NCBI RefSeq assembly: GCF_014652935.1 | Contig: NZ_BMZT01000009.1 | Location: forward strand, 49,900 to 113,899 | Origin: Luteimonas padinae | Lineage (GTDB): Bacteria; Pseudomonadota; Gammaproteobacteria; Xanthomonadales; Xanthomonadaceae | Direction: 5' to 3' | Length of the DNA: 64,000 nt | Part shown: in pieces, positions 53,420 to 61,557 of the stretch | Layout of the letters: each line of letters starts with the position of its first letter | How positions within the stretch are numbered: the first letter of the stretch is position 1 | Made by a program: the position numbers and the translations under genes | Notes under the pieces: model-generated | Told to the model about the DNA's origin: nothing | Databases searched by the model: none | The model's input: only the letters and a program-made list of their open reading frames with translations

Positions 53420-54408
53420 ATGTGCCTTTCCGTTTTTACGCTTTGCCGCTTGTCGTGCTGGCCTTGGCCGGCTGCGCCACGCAGGGCAAACCCCCGCCAG
53501 TGATTTCCTTGGATGAGCCGGTACAGGCGGAGCCTTTGCCGGAAATGCCTGTGCCGATCGAGGTGGTCACTATTGCAGAGCCACTGCCATTGCCTGAGCA
53601 GTTGAAGCCAGTGCCGGAGGAAAAGGATGCGAAGCCTGCGCCTGAACCGGCTGATGAGACGGTACGTGTCTCGAAAGCCAATGCCGAGGCACGGGTGGCT
53701 CCGACGCGCGAAGGCTATGTCAATGCGATCCAGGTCTGGCCGTATAGCGATGGCGCGCTGTACCAGGTCTATGCGTCAGTAGGTCGCGTGACGGTGATCG
53801 CGCTCCAGCCTGGCGAGGAACTGGTGACGGTCGCTGCGGGCGATACCGTGCGCTGGATCGTCGGTGACACCTCCAGCGGCAGCGGGGCCGATCTGCGCGT
53901 CAATGTGCTGGTCAAGCCTATCCGTTCCAGCTTGAAGACCAATCTGGTCATTACCACCAGCCGCAGGACGTACCTGCTGGAACTGACTTCGACCGACAAG
54001 GCATGGATGGCGTCGGTGTCCTGGGACTACCCGAAAGACCGAATGCTGGCCTTGCGGCGCCAAGCCCAAGCCGCCAACGCTGCCGCGCCGGTCGATGCAG
54101 GCTTGTCGCTGGATAACATCCGCTTTCGCTATGCAATCAGCGGCAGCAATCCATCGTGGAAACCGCTGCGCGCTTTTGATGATGGCGAGAAGGTCTATAT
54201 CCAGTTCCCGGCAGGCATCGCCCAGGGCGAGCTGCCGCCGCTGTTCGTCATCGGCGCACAGGGCGACGGGCAACTGGTGAACTATCGCTTCCGCTCGCCG
54301 TACTACATCGTGGATCGCCTGTTCGGTGCGGCCGAACTGCGCCTGGGCGCTGACAAGGGCGATGTAGTGCGCATCGAGCGCACCGATGGCATTGCCGGGA
54401 GGAACTGA
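53416..54408 (+). CDS. trbG: Transfer protein TrbG (VirB9 family)
   Basis: 330-aa outer-membrane-complex component. A lipoprotein-like signal ends LVVLALAGCATQG; a Pro/Glu-rich linker (about 30-80) leads to the VirB9 domain: IQVWPYSDGALYQVYASVGRVTVIALQPGEEL, then LLELTSTDKAWMASVSWDYP and a C-terminal beta domain with IQFPAGIAQGELPPLFVIG. The linker has slightly lower GC than its neighbours. The lipobox is unusual relative to the Sec-type signal I expect of many VirB9 proteins, so lipidation here is an inference. Confidence 0.94.
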   Translation: MNVPFRFYALPLVVLALAGCATQGKPPPVISLDEPVQAEPLPEMPVPIEVVTIAEPLPLPEQLKPVPEEKDAKPAPEPADETVRVSKANAEARVAPTREGYVNAIQVWPYSDGALYQVYASVGRVTVIALQPGEELVTVAAGDTVRWIVGDTSSGSGADLRVNVLVKPIRSSLKTNLVITTSRRTYLLELTSTDKAWMASVSWDYPKDRMLALRRQAQAANAAAPVDAGLSLDNIRFRYAISGSNPSWKPLRAFDDGEKVYIQFPAGIAQGELPPLFVIGAQGDGQLVNYRFRSPYYIVDRLFGAAELRLGADKGDVVRIERTDGIAGRN

Positions 54409-54410
54409 GC

Positions 54411-55688
54411 ATGAGCCAGGACGACACTCCCGACCTTGCCACGCCGCAGGCGGACAAGATGGCACCCGAGGCGGTGGCGCTGCGCGCCCAACCGCGCCCG
54501 GTCACGCGTCTGAACCGACGCACGCTGGCCATCCTCGCTGGCGGCCTGTCGGTTGGCGTGATGGGCGCGCTGATCTGGTCACTGCAACCGCAGCAACGCG
54601 GCGCGGGCGAATCCACCGAACTGTACAACGTGGATCGTGTATCGCGCTCGGAAGGCCTCGACCAACTTCCTGCCGACTATTCCAAGTTGCCAGCGCTGCC
54701 GCCCGACGTGCCGGAGCTGGGGCCACCGCTACCGGGTGATCTGGGGCCGGCCATCGTCAATTCGCAGCAGCCGGTCGCCGCCACCTATGCCGCGCCCGGC
54801 TACGACCCCAACGATGCGCTGCACAAGGAAGCAGAAGCGGCGGCAGCTTCAACGGTGTTCTTCCGCACCGGCTCCCCGCAGGCCGCGCCCGTGGCGCAGT
54901 CGCAAGTCGCTGCCGCGCCGGGCTTCGCCGCCAATGCCGCTTTCGATCCACTGGCCGCTGGCCCGGCCTCGACGGCGGCCCAGCCTGCTGATCCGACTGC
55001 CGTGCAGAACCGGCAAGACCAGAAAGAGGCGTTCCTGACAGGCGGTTCTACGGAAACCCGTAACTCCGGCAACCTGCAAATGCCCACCTCGCCGTATCAG
55101 GTGATGGCCGGAACGGTCATTGCCGGGGCACTGGTCACGGGCATCAAGTCCGACTTGCCGGGCGACGTGATCGCCACGGTGACGGAACCGATCTACGACA
55201 CGGCCACTGGCAAGTTCCTGCTGATCCCGCAGGGATCTCGCATACTGGGCAAGTACAACAGCCAGGTCAGCTACGGCCAGAGCCGCGTGCAGGTGGTGTG
55301 GAATCGCATCATCCTGCCCGACACGTCATCACTCACGCTCGACAACCTGATCGGCACCGACCCGGCAGGCTATGCCGGTCTGGAGGACAACGTGGACTGG
55401 CATTGGGATCGGATCTTTGCAGGTGCCGTGCTGACCACGCTGCTGGGTGTCGGTGCCGAACTGGCTGCACCTGAGAACCGCCAGGACGGCGATCGCGTCA
55501 TCATCGCCGGGCGCGACAGCCTGCAGGACACCGTGAACCAGGTCGGCCAGGAAGTGACCCGGCGCAATCTCAACATCCAACCCACGCTGACCAGCCGCCC
55601 CGGCTTGCCGGTGCGCATCATCGTCAACCGCGATCTGGTGCTACGGCCTTATCAGCCGCTGTTCTTCAACAAGGGGACTTCTCGATGA
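54411..55688 (+). CDS. trbI: Transfer protein TrbI (VirB10 family)
   Basis: 425-aa protein spanning both membranes as part of the core complex. A cytoplasmic N terminus, one membrane helix (LAILAGGLSVGVMGALIW, about 38-55) and a long periplasmic linker precede the VirB10 beta-barrel: YQVMAGTVIAGALVTGIKSDLPGDVIATVTEPIYD, LLIPQGSRILGKYNSQVSYGQ and the end RIIVNRDLVLRPYQP. It begins 2 bp after the trbG stop region and overlaps the DUF2274 gene by 4 bp. Confidence 0.95.
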   Translation: MSQDDTPDLATPQADKMAPEAVALRAQPRPVTRLNRRTLAILAGGLSVGVMGALIWSLQPQQRGAGESTELYNVDRVSRSEGLDQLPADYSKLPALPPDVPELGPPLPGDLGPAIVNSQQPVAATYAAPGYDPNDALHKEAEAAAASTVFFRTGSPQAAPVAQSQVAAAPGFAANAAFDPLAAGPASTAAQPADPTAVQNRQDQKEAFLTGGSTETRNSGNLQMPTSPYQVMAGTVIAGALVTGIKSDLPGDVIATVTEPIYDTATGKFLLIPQGSRILGKYNSQVSYGQSRVQVVWNRIILPDTSSLTLDNLIGTDPAGYAGLEDNVDWHWDRIFAGAVLTTLLGVGAELAAPENRQDGDRVIIAGRDSLQDTVNQVGQEVTRRNLNIQPTLTSRPGLPVRIIVNRDLVLRPYQPLFFNKGTSR

Positions 55689-55903
55689 GCACGACCAAGA
55701 AACTGCGGCTGGGGCCGCTACCCAAGACCGAAAGCGTCAAGCTGACCTTCGCTTGCCCGGCCAGCTTGAAAGCCGATCTCGACCGCTACGCCGCGCTGCA
55801 TGCGCAGGCGTATGGCGAGGCGGTCGATGCCACGACGCTGATCCCGCACATGCTGGAGGCGTTCATGGCGGGGGATCGAAACTTCAAGCGGCTCTCAAAG
55901 TGA
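55685..55903 (+). CDS. DUF2274 protein, last gene of the trb operon
   Basis: 72-aa protein with a short basic N terminus (KKLRLGPLPKTESVKLTFACPASLKADLDRYAALHAQAYG). The strand-helix-helix order suggests a ribbon-helix-helix DNA-binding fold. DUF2274 genes follow trbI in Tn4371-like ICEs. The ATG overlaps the trbI stop (ATGA). It may regulate transfer genes; no experiment is known to me. It ends the conserved backbone. Confidence 0.88.
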   Translation: MSTTKKLRLGPLPKTESVKLTFACPASLKADLDRYAALHAQAYGEAVDATTLIPHMLEAFMAGDRNFKRLSK

Positions 55904-55938
55904 GGGAATGACACGAGAGCAGCTTAGGCAATCAGCGA

Positions 55939-57429
55939 TCAGGATGGTTGCCCATCAATAGGCGCGTTGCTCGGTTGCAGTCTAATACTTTGGAGCACCT
56001 GGATTTCCTGGTTTCCGCTGTAGTCCTGTTGACTCCACGAGGGCACCGATGCGTAGTGCCGAAAAGTTTGCTTGAATTCCTCTTCCTCGAAGAATCCCAA
56101 AAGGTTTCCATCATCTCTCTCGGAGAAAGGCAGGGCATAGACGTACATGTAGCACCCCAGTCGGAATTCACACAAGACATGGGGCATCTTCGAATGAGGC
56201 TCCTTGCGGATGTACAAAGTGATCTGGGCCGATGGGTCGGGAGGGAGCATTACCACTGCAGCGGCTATCTTCGGCAAAGGAGCTTCGGAAGATTCGCCAT
56301 AGCGTACCCAACGGATCGTTTTCGCCAGTGCAGGAAGTTCTTGTTCTGGAATAACAGATAGGGCGATCTTGCTCAGAGCGCGGTAGAAACTCTGTGGAAC
56401 TATGGGTTTTCCCGTTCCTAGTTGCGCAGTCAGTACACCGGAAGCATCCTCAGAGATTTTCTCGGATACAACGACCATCATCTTGTCGTTGTTGCCATCA
56501 CGGAACAGCCTGCCCCCTGGGAATTTAACAGTAGGCAATGACCCGCGAGCTTCAATGCCGAGAAACACCCGCTGGATATTGAGAAGCTCGACAAGGGTGG
56601 GCTCGATCTTGTCTCCGAAATACTGATTGCAATCGTCACATTCGTCAGCGAGCTTGAGGTACTTGTTGCCCAGTGCGGCTGGAATGGCATGGGCCTCCTT
56701 ATTGAATTGTGCTCCAGTCTTCCTTGAGTTGCCACAAAATCGACAAGTTCTGTCTGCCTTCTTGGCATTGCCGATGTTGAAATGTTTGTCGGTTCGAGGC
56801 ATGCACAAGTCATATTTCTCAAGCAAGCGCCCGAAGACCTGCAAGTGTTCATCTAGAGGTTGCTCTTGCGGATGATTGAGCTGGTGCAGTACCTGCTCAT
56901 AGCGAAATTGCTCAGCCGTTGAGGACGGCGGCGTTGGCAGGAGCAGGAAGAACTCCCCGTCAGGCATGTCGTCGAGCATCTTGCGCAAGCGGAACAGATG
57001 TGGCGTTTTAGCCGCATGCCGATCGACGTAATCGTGGACCTTGTTCCTGAGTTCTGGCGTTGCGCACTGGATTGTGTCGATCGAAACCTTTGGAGGCTCG
57101 ACTTTGCCAAAGATTGACGCAAAGTCGATCACTGGCCCGGCCGCTTCGGGGGTAAAAGTGACGATCAAGCCACTCGTCCCGCGCTCAGTCATGAACGTCC
57201 AATGAAAGCCATGACTAACGCCTGTCTCGGTAAATAGCACACCCGCCGCTTCCAACGCTTGACGGATGGCAAGCGCGTTGTTTGGTATAGGACTGCGCTG
57301 CCCGCGTTCGAAGTCAGCGATCGTGGAGATTGCAACCCCTGCCTTGGCGGCGAGATCTTGCTGCGACCAGCCGAGCAAGCTGCGCGCGGCACGAACTTGC
57401 TCCGGTCTTGGAATGGTTTCTGATGCCAT
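55939..57429 (-). CDS. XRE HTH fused to an HNH-type domain, cargo at the ICE right end
   Basis: 496-aa protein of unknown function. Residues 8-60 are an XRE HTH (VRAARSLLGWSQQDLAAKAGVAISTIADFERGQRS). A middle part with no recognised domain follows. Residues 229-272 have the HNH zinc pattern: CRFC (229, 232), EAHAIPAALGN (His247) and CDDCNQYFG (264, 267, Asn268). The last 220 residues match nothing I know. The gene is AT-richer than the trb genes and convergent to them, so it is separate cargo. It could be a restriction-type nuclease with its own regulator domain or a self-repressing defence gene. Confidence 0.75.
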   Translation of the reverse strand: MASETIPRPEQVRAARSLLGWSQQDLAAKAGVAISTIADFERGQRSPIPNNALAIRQALEAAGVLFTETGVSHGFHWTFMTERGTSGLIVTFTPEAAGPVIDFASIFGKVEPPKVSIDTIQCATPELRNKVHDYVDRHAAKTPHLFRLRKMLDDMPDGEFFLLLPTPPSSTAEQFRYEQVLHQLNHPQEQPLDEHLQVFGRLLEKYDLCMPRTDKHFNIGNAKKADRTCRFCGNSRKTGAQFNKEAHAIPAALGNKYLKLADECDDCNQYFGDKIEPTLVELLNIQRVFLGIEARGSLPTVKFPGGRLFRDGNNDKMMVVVSEKISEDASGVLTAQLGTGKPIVPQSFYRALSKIALSVIPEQELPALAKTIRWVRYGESSEAPLPKIAAAVVMLPPDPSAQITLYIRKEPHSKMPHVLCEFRLGCYMYVYALPFSERDDGNLLGFFEEEEFKQTFRHYASVPSWSQQDYSGNQEIQVLQSIRLQPSNAPIDGQPS

Positions 57430-57859
57430 AAAACACGATGTCAGTTAAAAAATATGACATCAATTATTCTATGAAAGAGTTTGGGAGTCAAGCCATGGGT
57501 CAAGCTGGGATGTGAAGAACTGGGCTATGCTGACAACCTGCTGTTCGCAATGTCCATCGGTTTTCGATACCGATGCAACGCGACATGGCTTGCCACTGCG
57601 ACGCTCCTATGTGGCTCCTAGACCACGAAGTCGCACCTCTGCAAAGCAGCCTAAGAACGAGCTAACCTGCTGTCTCATATACAGTTTCAAGTTTTGCGTG
57701 AGCCGCATAAAAGACTTGACACCGGCCCTTTTTTGTGTCCTGCAGCAGGCCTGCAGCGCGGGGACCTCGGGTTGACCCGAGGGTGCGGATTCGCCCCCCG
57801 CGGCCTACCTTGGTCGTGGAACCGAGGGGGGTTGCCGCCCACGCAGCTGCGAGGCACCG
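57430..57859 (+). other. ICE right end and leader of the flanking gene
   Basis: No gene supported. 57430-57728 is the promoter side of the XRE-HNH gene and the ICE end. Beyond attR the chromosomal leader holds CCTCGGG (57765-57771) / CCCGAGG (57776-57782) with a TTGA loop, and a GCGCGGGG-CCCCCCGCGG pair around it, so the 5' end of the next mRNA may be structured. Confidence 0.5.
57729..57736. other. attR: attR of the ICE (TTTTTTGT)
   Basis: Identical to 8390-8397. Joining the two flanks would give terminator-TTTTTTGT-GTCCTGCAG as the empty site. Confidence 0.8.
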
Positions 57860-59272
57860 ATGTCCATCATCGACAAGGTCACCAGCCATGTTTCCGGCGT
57901 TCTCGGCAAGGGCCCCCCCGGCTTGCCGAGTCCCCACAACATGTCGTGGGGCACGGCGCACGCGAGCGTCCATGGGGGAGTCGGCCAGGCCGCCTTCCCG
58001 GGCCAGGGGGCGCCGGGCAAGGGGGGCCGGGGGCCGGATGGCCTGGGTCCGCCCGGCCTCTCGCGACCAAGCGGGCTATTCCCCGCCCCACCTCCGGGCG
58101 TCGGCCGGCCCGTCAGCCCGGGCTTGGCGCCAGTCCCGGACCGGCCCGCCGGTCCCGGCATCCCCTCTCCCGGAGCCGACCGTCCCAACGGCAACGGCTG
58201 GGGCCCCGCGCCGGACAGGCCGGCGCCCGCGACCGTGGTGCCGGGGCAGGGAGCCGAACGTCCCTCATCCCTGGTGCCGGGGCAGGGAGCCGAACGCCCC
58301 TCGTCCCTGGTGCCAGGGCAGGTCGTACGCGACGTGCTGGCGGTGCCGCGGCAGGTGCAGGGGGTGTTCCCGCCGGGCCACATGGTGAACACAGGGCAGG
58401 CGGGCGCCGCATCCGCCATGCCGGGGGCACCGCAATCCGGCCTGCCACTGACGGGCCAGGCCCAGATGGCGCAGTCCGCGCCGATGCCGCTGCCGACCGC
58501 CGCCGCACCACGCGCGGATGCTGGCGCCGCACTGCGGACGGACGTTCCGGCACAGGGCGCGCAGATCGCCCAGGGTGTACGCGCGGAGCCGGCCCATCCC
58601 GCGCCCCGGACCGCCGACGCGGCCCTGGTGGCGCGCCAGCAGGACCCGGCCCTGGCCACCCAGCAGCAGCGCAGCCCCGCATTCGCACCCTCGACGGCCG
58701 CGAACGCCGCCGCGACAACGGCCCCCGCCACGGCCCCCGCAGCCCAGGCGGCCACGGCAACGCTGGCCGCGGCAACCACCGCGACCGTCGTCGGCAGCAC
58801 CATGGCCAATGCACCACCGGTAGCCGCCCCGGTGGCGGAGGCTCGCAACGCGGGCAATCCCCTGGCCGTCAACGACCGCGGCGCGCCCGCGCGGCCGGAC
58901 GCCGCCGGCTACACCGGCACCGGCGAAGGCCCGCAGCGGCGCAGCCTGGACCGCCGCACGCGCGTGGCCGGTGGCGGATTGTCCGCCCTGCTCGCCGCGA
59001 TGGGCGCCCAAGGCCACACCGGCGCCTCGGGCCGGGATCCCGGCGCACTCGAGCGCGAGCTGCGCGAAACGACGATGCAGTGGCTGTTCTGGCTGCTCGC
59101 GCTCATCGCCTATGGCTGCCTGGGGTTCGCGATCATCGCCCTGCTGCCTGTGGGCGGGCAGGTGCTCGGTGACTCGGCGCGGACCTGGACCGGCGGATCG
59201 GCACTGCTGGGCCTGCTGACCGCTGCTGTCGCCTGGCTGGTGGCGAAGAGGCTCGGCACGCGACGGACCTGA
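57860..59272 (+). CDS. Pro/Ala-rich protein with C-terminal membrane helices, unknown
   Basis: 470-aa protein I do not recognise. It begins MSIIDKVTSHVSGVLGKGPP. Residues 20-370 are low-complexity, rich in Pro, Gly and Ala, with tandem VPGQGAERPSSL repeats (about 127-154). Near the C terminus are two hydrophobic segments (WLFWLLALIAYGCLGFAIIALL and GSALLGLLTAAVAWLVAKRLG), so it is probably tail-anchored in the inner membrane. It lies directly downstream of attR and starts a divergent neighbourhood with small helical proteins. A secretion-system or surface role would be a guess. Confidence 0.65.
   Translation: MSIIDKVTSHVSGVLGKGPPGLPSPHNMSWGTAHASVHGGVGQAAFPGQGAPGKGGRGPDGLGPPGLSRPSGLFPAPPPGVGRPVSPGLAPVPDRPAGPGIPSPGADRPNGNGWGPAPDRPAPATVVPGQGAERPSSLVPGQGAERPSSLVPGQVVRDVLAVPRQVQGVFPPGHMVNTGQAGAASAMPGAPQSGLPLTGQAQMAQSAPMPLPTAAAPRADAGAALRTDVPAQGAQIAQGVRAEPAHPAPRTADAALVARQQDPALATQQQRSPAFAPSTAANAAATTAPATAPAAQAATATLAAATTATVVGSTMANAPPVAAPVAEARNAGNPLAVNDRGAPARPDAAGYTGTGEGPQRRSLDRRTRVAGGGLSALLAAMGAQGHTGASGRDPGALERELRETTMQWLFWLLALIAYGCLGFAIIALLPVGGQVLGDSARTWTGGSALLGLLTAAVAWLVAKRLGTRRT
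58238..58321 (+). repeat. 36-nt tandem repeats within the Pro-rich gene
   Basis: Two near-identical 36-nt units (58238-58273 and 58274-58309) plus 12 nt of a third encode VPGQGAERPSSL. They differ at two or three synonymous positions. Length is a multiple of three, so copy-number change keeps the frame. Confidence 0.85.
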
Positions 59273-59285
59273 ACGACGACACGCC

Positions 59286-59930
59286 ATGCCTCCGATGAAG
59301 TCCCGACTGCTCCCCTTCGCCGTCGCGCTGGTCCTCGGCGCTTGCCAGGGGAGCGATGCGAGTCCGCGCTACCCGTCGACCGCCTACGAAGGCCGCGTCG
59401 ACGTCGTGATCGACCCGCCCGGCGGCCGCGCCCATGACGAACGCGGCCGCGGGACCGCGCGCTTCACGCCCGCCAGCGGCGGGGCCATGAAGCTCAGCGT
59501 GATCGGCGCGATTTCCAACCCCGACGGCGATGCGGGACTTCTCCTCGACGGCCGCATGACGCGCGACGGCGGCTGGAGCGGCCGCATGGGCGATGTCCGC
59601 GTGGACATCGACGGCCAAGGCCGCGTCAGCGGCGGCGGCGTCGTGCACCCGCAGGCGTACACCGTGACCGGGCAGGTGTCCCCGGCCTCCTTCGACATGG
59701 TCGTGGTGGTTGAACTGCTCGAGCCGAACGCCGGCGGCCTGCCGCGCGGGACAAAGCTGCGCTTCACCTACGACCTCGAGCAGCCCGGCCAGGCACCGTC
59801 CACCGCGCGCCGCCGCGGCCGCCGCGCGGACATGGAAAACTGCAGGAACGTGGCCTACGAAGTCCGCCCCGTCCCCGATCCCGCAGGCGGCACGCTGGTG
59901 ATGCGACGCATGCCGGTCTGCAGGGACTGA
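59286..59930 (+). CDS. Putative lipoprotein, unknown function
   Basis: 214-aa (212 from the second Met) lipoprotein with a signal ending LPFAVALVLGACQG. The mature part is beta-rich with glycine turns: RVDVVIDPPGGRAHDERG, GLLLDGRMTRDGGWSGRMGDVRVDIDGQGRVSGG. Two cysteines near the end (ENCRNV and PVCRD) could form a disulphide. It follows the Pro-rich gene by 13 bp and may be in the same operon. The second ATG at 59295 starts a more standard signal. No family is recognised. Confidence 0.7.
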   Translation: MPPMKSRLLPFAVALVLGACQGSDASPRYPSTAYEGRVDVVIDPPGGRAHDERGRGTARFTPASGGAMKLSVIGAISNPDGDAGLLLDGRMTRDGGWSGRMGDVRVDIDGQGRVSGGGVVHPQAYTVTGQVSPASFDMVVVVELLEPNAGGLPRGTKLRFTYDLEQPGQAPSTARRRGRRADMENCRNVAYEVRPVPDPAGGTLVMRRMPVCRD

Positions 59931-59995
59931 ACAGAAAAGTTTCTTCTCTCAACTGAGGGGAAGAACGCGGGCGGGACATCGCGGCGCTTCGACGC

Positions 59996-60321
59996 ATGGC
60001 CTGCTGCGGCTCATGTCCCCCGATGCCGGCCCGCCGGGCCGACATCTCCTCCTTGACTTCCCGTCAGCAGGCCACGCTCCGAAGCCGTGCAGGGTTCCGG
60101 CGGCCCGTTGCGAAAGGAGCGGCGCCCCGTAGGCCCTGCGCGACCTCCAACGTGCGACAACGTTCCGCCACCTTTTTCCAGTGGTTCCAGGTGGACCGCT
60201 TCCACCCTCCCTCCAGCGGCCGACACCCTTCCGGACTGCGGTGCAATGCCTGCTGACGGGAAGTCAAGGAGGAGGCTGTGGCCGCAGGCCGAAGCCGGGG
60301 GACATGAGCGGCAGCAGGCAT
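59996..60321. repeat. 326-bp palindromic element with long imperfect inverted repeats
   Basis: The two ends pair over about 75 bp. Perfect blocks are 60009-60022 with 60296-60309 (GCTCATGTCCCCCG) and 60046-60072 with 60248-60274 (CTCCTCCTTGACTTCCCGTC..). Each arm has its own small hairpin at the unmatched place: GGCCC/GGGCC at 60028-60040, GGCC/GGCC near 60281-60290. The 175-bp centre has no gene. It looks like a MITE-like or repeat element and fills most of the 520-bp gap. Confidence 0.75.
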
Positions 60322-60402
60322 CGCGCCGCAGCACGACCAACCTCACGCCGGCCTGCGCCAGGGATCAGCGCAGCGCGCGACCCCTCACGTGGGAGAAGAA
60401 CC

Positions 60403-60432
60403 AAAAAAAACGCCCTGCCGAAGCAGGGCGTT
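60403..60432 (-). terminator. Rho-independent terminator for the minus-strand cluster
   Basis: On the minus strand AACGCCCTGC, loop TTCG, GCAGGGCGTT, then a run of T. The 10-bp perfect stem with a UUCG-type loop lies 19 bp after the stop of the 105-aa gene. Confidence 0.95.
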
Positions 60433-60450
60433 CTTTTCGCCGCGGGCCGC

Positions 60451-60768
60451 TTACTGCTTGCGGGCGACCGAGGCGTTGCCTTCACCGATGGTCTTGATCA
60501 CGGTGCTCACGGTTTCCATGAACATCTTGAAGACCTGGCTCATCGCGGTCAGCTCGGCGTTGAGCTCGTTGATGTTGTCGGCTTCGGGGCCGGCGGTATC
60601 GATCTCCTTGGCCTTGGCGACGATCTCCTCGCCCATCTTGTCGGCGATCTTGCCGAGGACCTGGGCGAGCGCGATCAGCCAGCCGCCGCCGCGGGCGGAC
60701 GCCAGCTGGGCCTCGGCCTCGCGCATGGTGGTGGCGTTTGCAACGAAGGAAGTGATGTCGACAGCCAT
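60451..60768 (-). CDS. 105-aa helical protein, unknown (small secreted-protein-like)
   Basis: Begins MAVDITSFVANATTMREAEA and continues as nearly uninterrupted helix (GWLIALAQVLGKIADKMGEEIVAKAKEID, then ELNAELTAMSQVFKMFMETVSTVIKTIGEG). It has no signal peptide and no cysteine, similar in size and shape to secreted coiled-hairpin proteins such as T3SS needle or translocator-type proteins, but no real match is claimed. GGAGAATCATC precedes the ATG at 60768. It is the last gene of the minus-strand cluster and is followed by a very strong terminator. Confidence 0.7.
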   Translation of the reverse strand: MAVDITSFVANATTMREAEAQLASARGGGWLIALAQVLGKIADKMGEEIVAKAKEIDTAGPEADNINELNAELTAMSQVFKMFMETVSTVIKTIGEGNASVARKQ

Positions 60769-60820
60769 GATGATTCTCCGATTCGATTCGATCTGATTGG
60801 GTTGGGGTCCTGCGGGTGGA

Positions 60821-61441
60821 TCAGTTCCAGCCCTGGCCCGGGGGCCCACGCAGCCGCCTCGATCTCGAGTTCACCGTATCGGCACGCAGGGGCGATGCCG
60901 TCGTCCGCTCCGGTGCCGCTGCGCCGGGGACGCGCGCCGCCGCCGATTCCTGGCCCGCCCTGCTGGCCTGGCGGAACCATTCCAAGGCCTTCTCCTGGCC
61001 ATCGGTCTCGACGCGGCGGCTGAACTCCATCGCAAGCCGCGACTCACGCCGCTGCAAGGGAGCCAGTGCCTCGTTGAGGGAGCGGATCAGGTGGTCGGCT
61101 TCGCCCTGTTCGACGAACCCGCCCTGCAGCAGCATCTCGACCGTTTCGCGCCAGGTGGAAGCGTCGAACGCATCGGACGCCTCCGGCGGCGGCGAGGAGG
61201 CCGCGTCCTGCAGCGCCTGCTCGAAGACCCGGGCGAGCTCGTCGCGATCGTCATGCCCCAGGCTGCCTTCCTGCTGCAGCAGCTCCTGGAACTGGCCGAG
61301 CAGTGCCTTCCCCGCCGAGTCGGCCGACGCACCAGCCGTGGCCTGCACCCGCTCGTCGCCAGCCTGCTGGCTCCTGGCCAGCAGCTCGCCCGGCGTGAGC
61401 GCTCGGCGGTTCGGCTTCGTCGGGGGCGGTTGGCCTTGCAT
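60821..61441 (-). CDS. 206-aa helical protein sharing a domain with the 100-aa neighbour
   Basis: Unrecognised. From the ATG at 61441 a basic start (MQGQPPPTKPNRRALTPGELL) leads to an acidic helical region. Residues about 115-165 (GGFVEQGEADHLIRSLNEAL.. SRRVETDGQEKALEWFRQAS) align with the 100-aa protein encoded at 61558 (GVLDANEEERLLAQFDAML.. KRRVRDDGLDKANDWLRDAA). The C-terminal 45 residues are basic and disordered. A TTG at 61519 is an alternative start. The gene lies 52 bp upstream of the 105-aa gene, so one operon is likely. Confidence 0.6.
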   Translation of the reverse strand: MQGQPPPTKPNRRALTPGELLARSQQAGDERVQATAGASADSAGKALLGQFQELLQQEGSLGHDDRDELARVFEQALQDAASSPPPEASDAFDASTWRETVEMLLQGGFVEQGEADHLIRSLNEALAPLQRRESRLAMEFSRRVETDGQEKALEWFRQASRAGQESAAARVPGAAAPERTTASPLRADTVNSRSRRLRGPPGQGWN

Positions 61442-61557
61442 GTCGTGGTCGGATCCTGCGTGGGTCGGGGCGTTGGATCGTGTGGATCCCAGCTTCGCGT
61501 GGCGTGGCGTGGCGGACAACTGGGGCCGACCCTAGGACGGCGTCCAGTCGTTCCGGA

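Larger units (their letters stand above)
8390..57736 (+). mobile_element. Tn4371-family integrative and conjugative element
   Basis: The element is bounded by the 8-bp direct repeat TTTTTTGT at 8390-8397 and 57729-57736, which fits the TTTTTYRT target consensus I recall for this family. It carries a Tn4371-type tyrosine integrase at its left end, repA/parA/parB-type maintenance genes, TraF, a VirD2-like relaxase, TraG and a full trbBCDEJLFGI set, in family order. Four slots hold cargo: a type I-like restriction module, a TIR-like operon, a metabolic/IS/RND-efflux block and an XRE-HNH gene. The conjugation genes appear intact; ParA has lost its P-loop. Flanks are chromosomal on both sides. Confidence 0.92.

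Noticed and set aside
57716..57744. TTGACA at the ICE right end as outward promoter for the flanking gene
   Set aside because: No -10-like hexamer lies 16-18 bp downstream.
58238..58321. 36-nt repeats as a CRISPR remnant
   Set aside because: Units abut with no spacers and encode a regular peptide repeat in frame.
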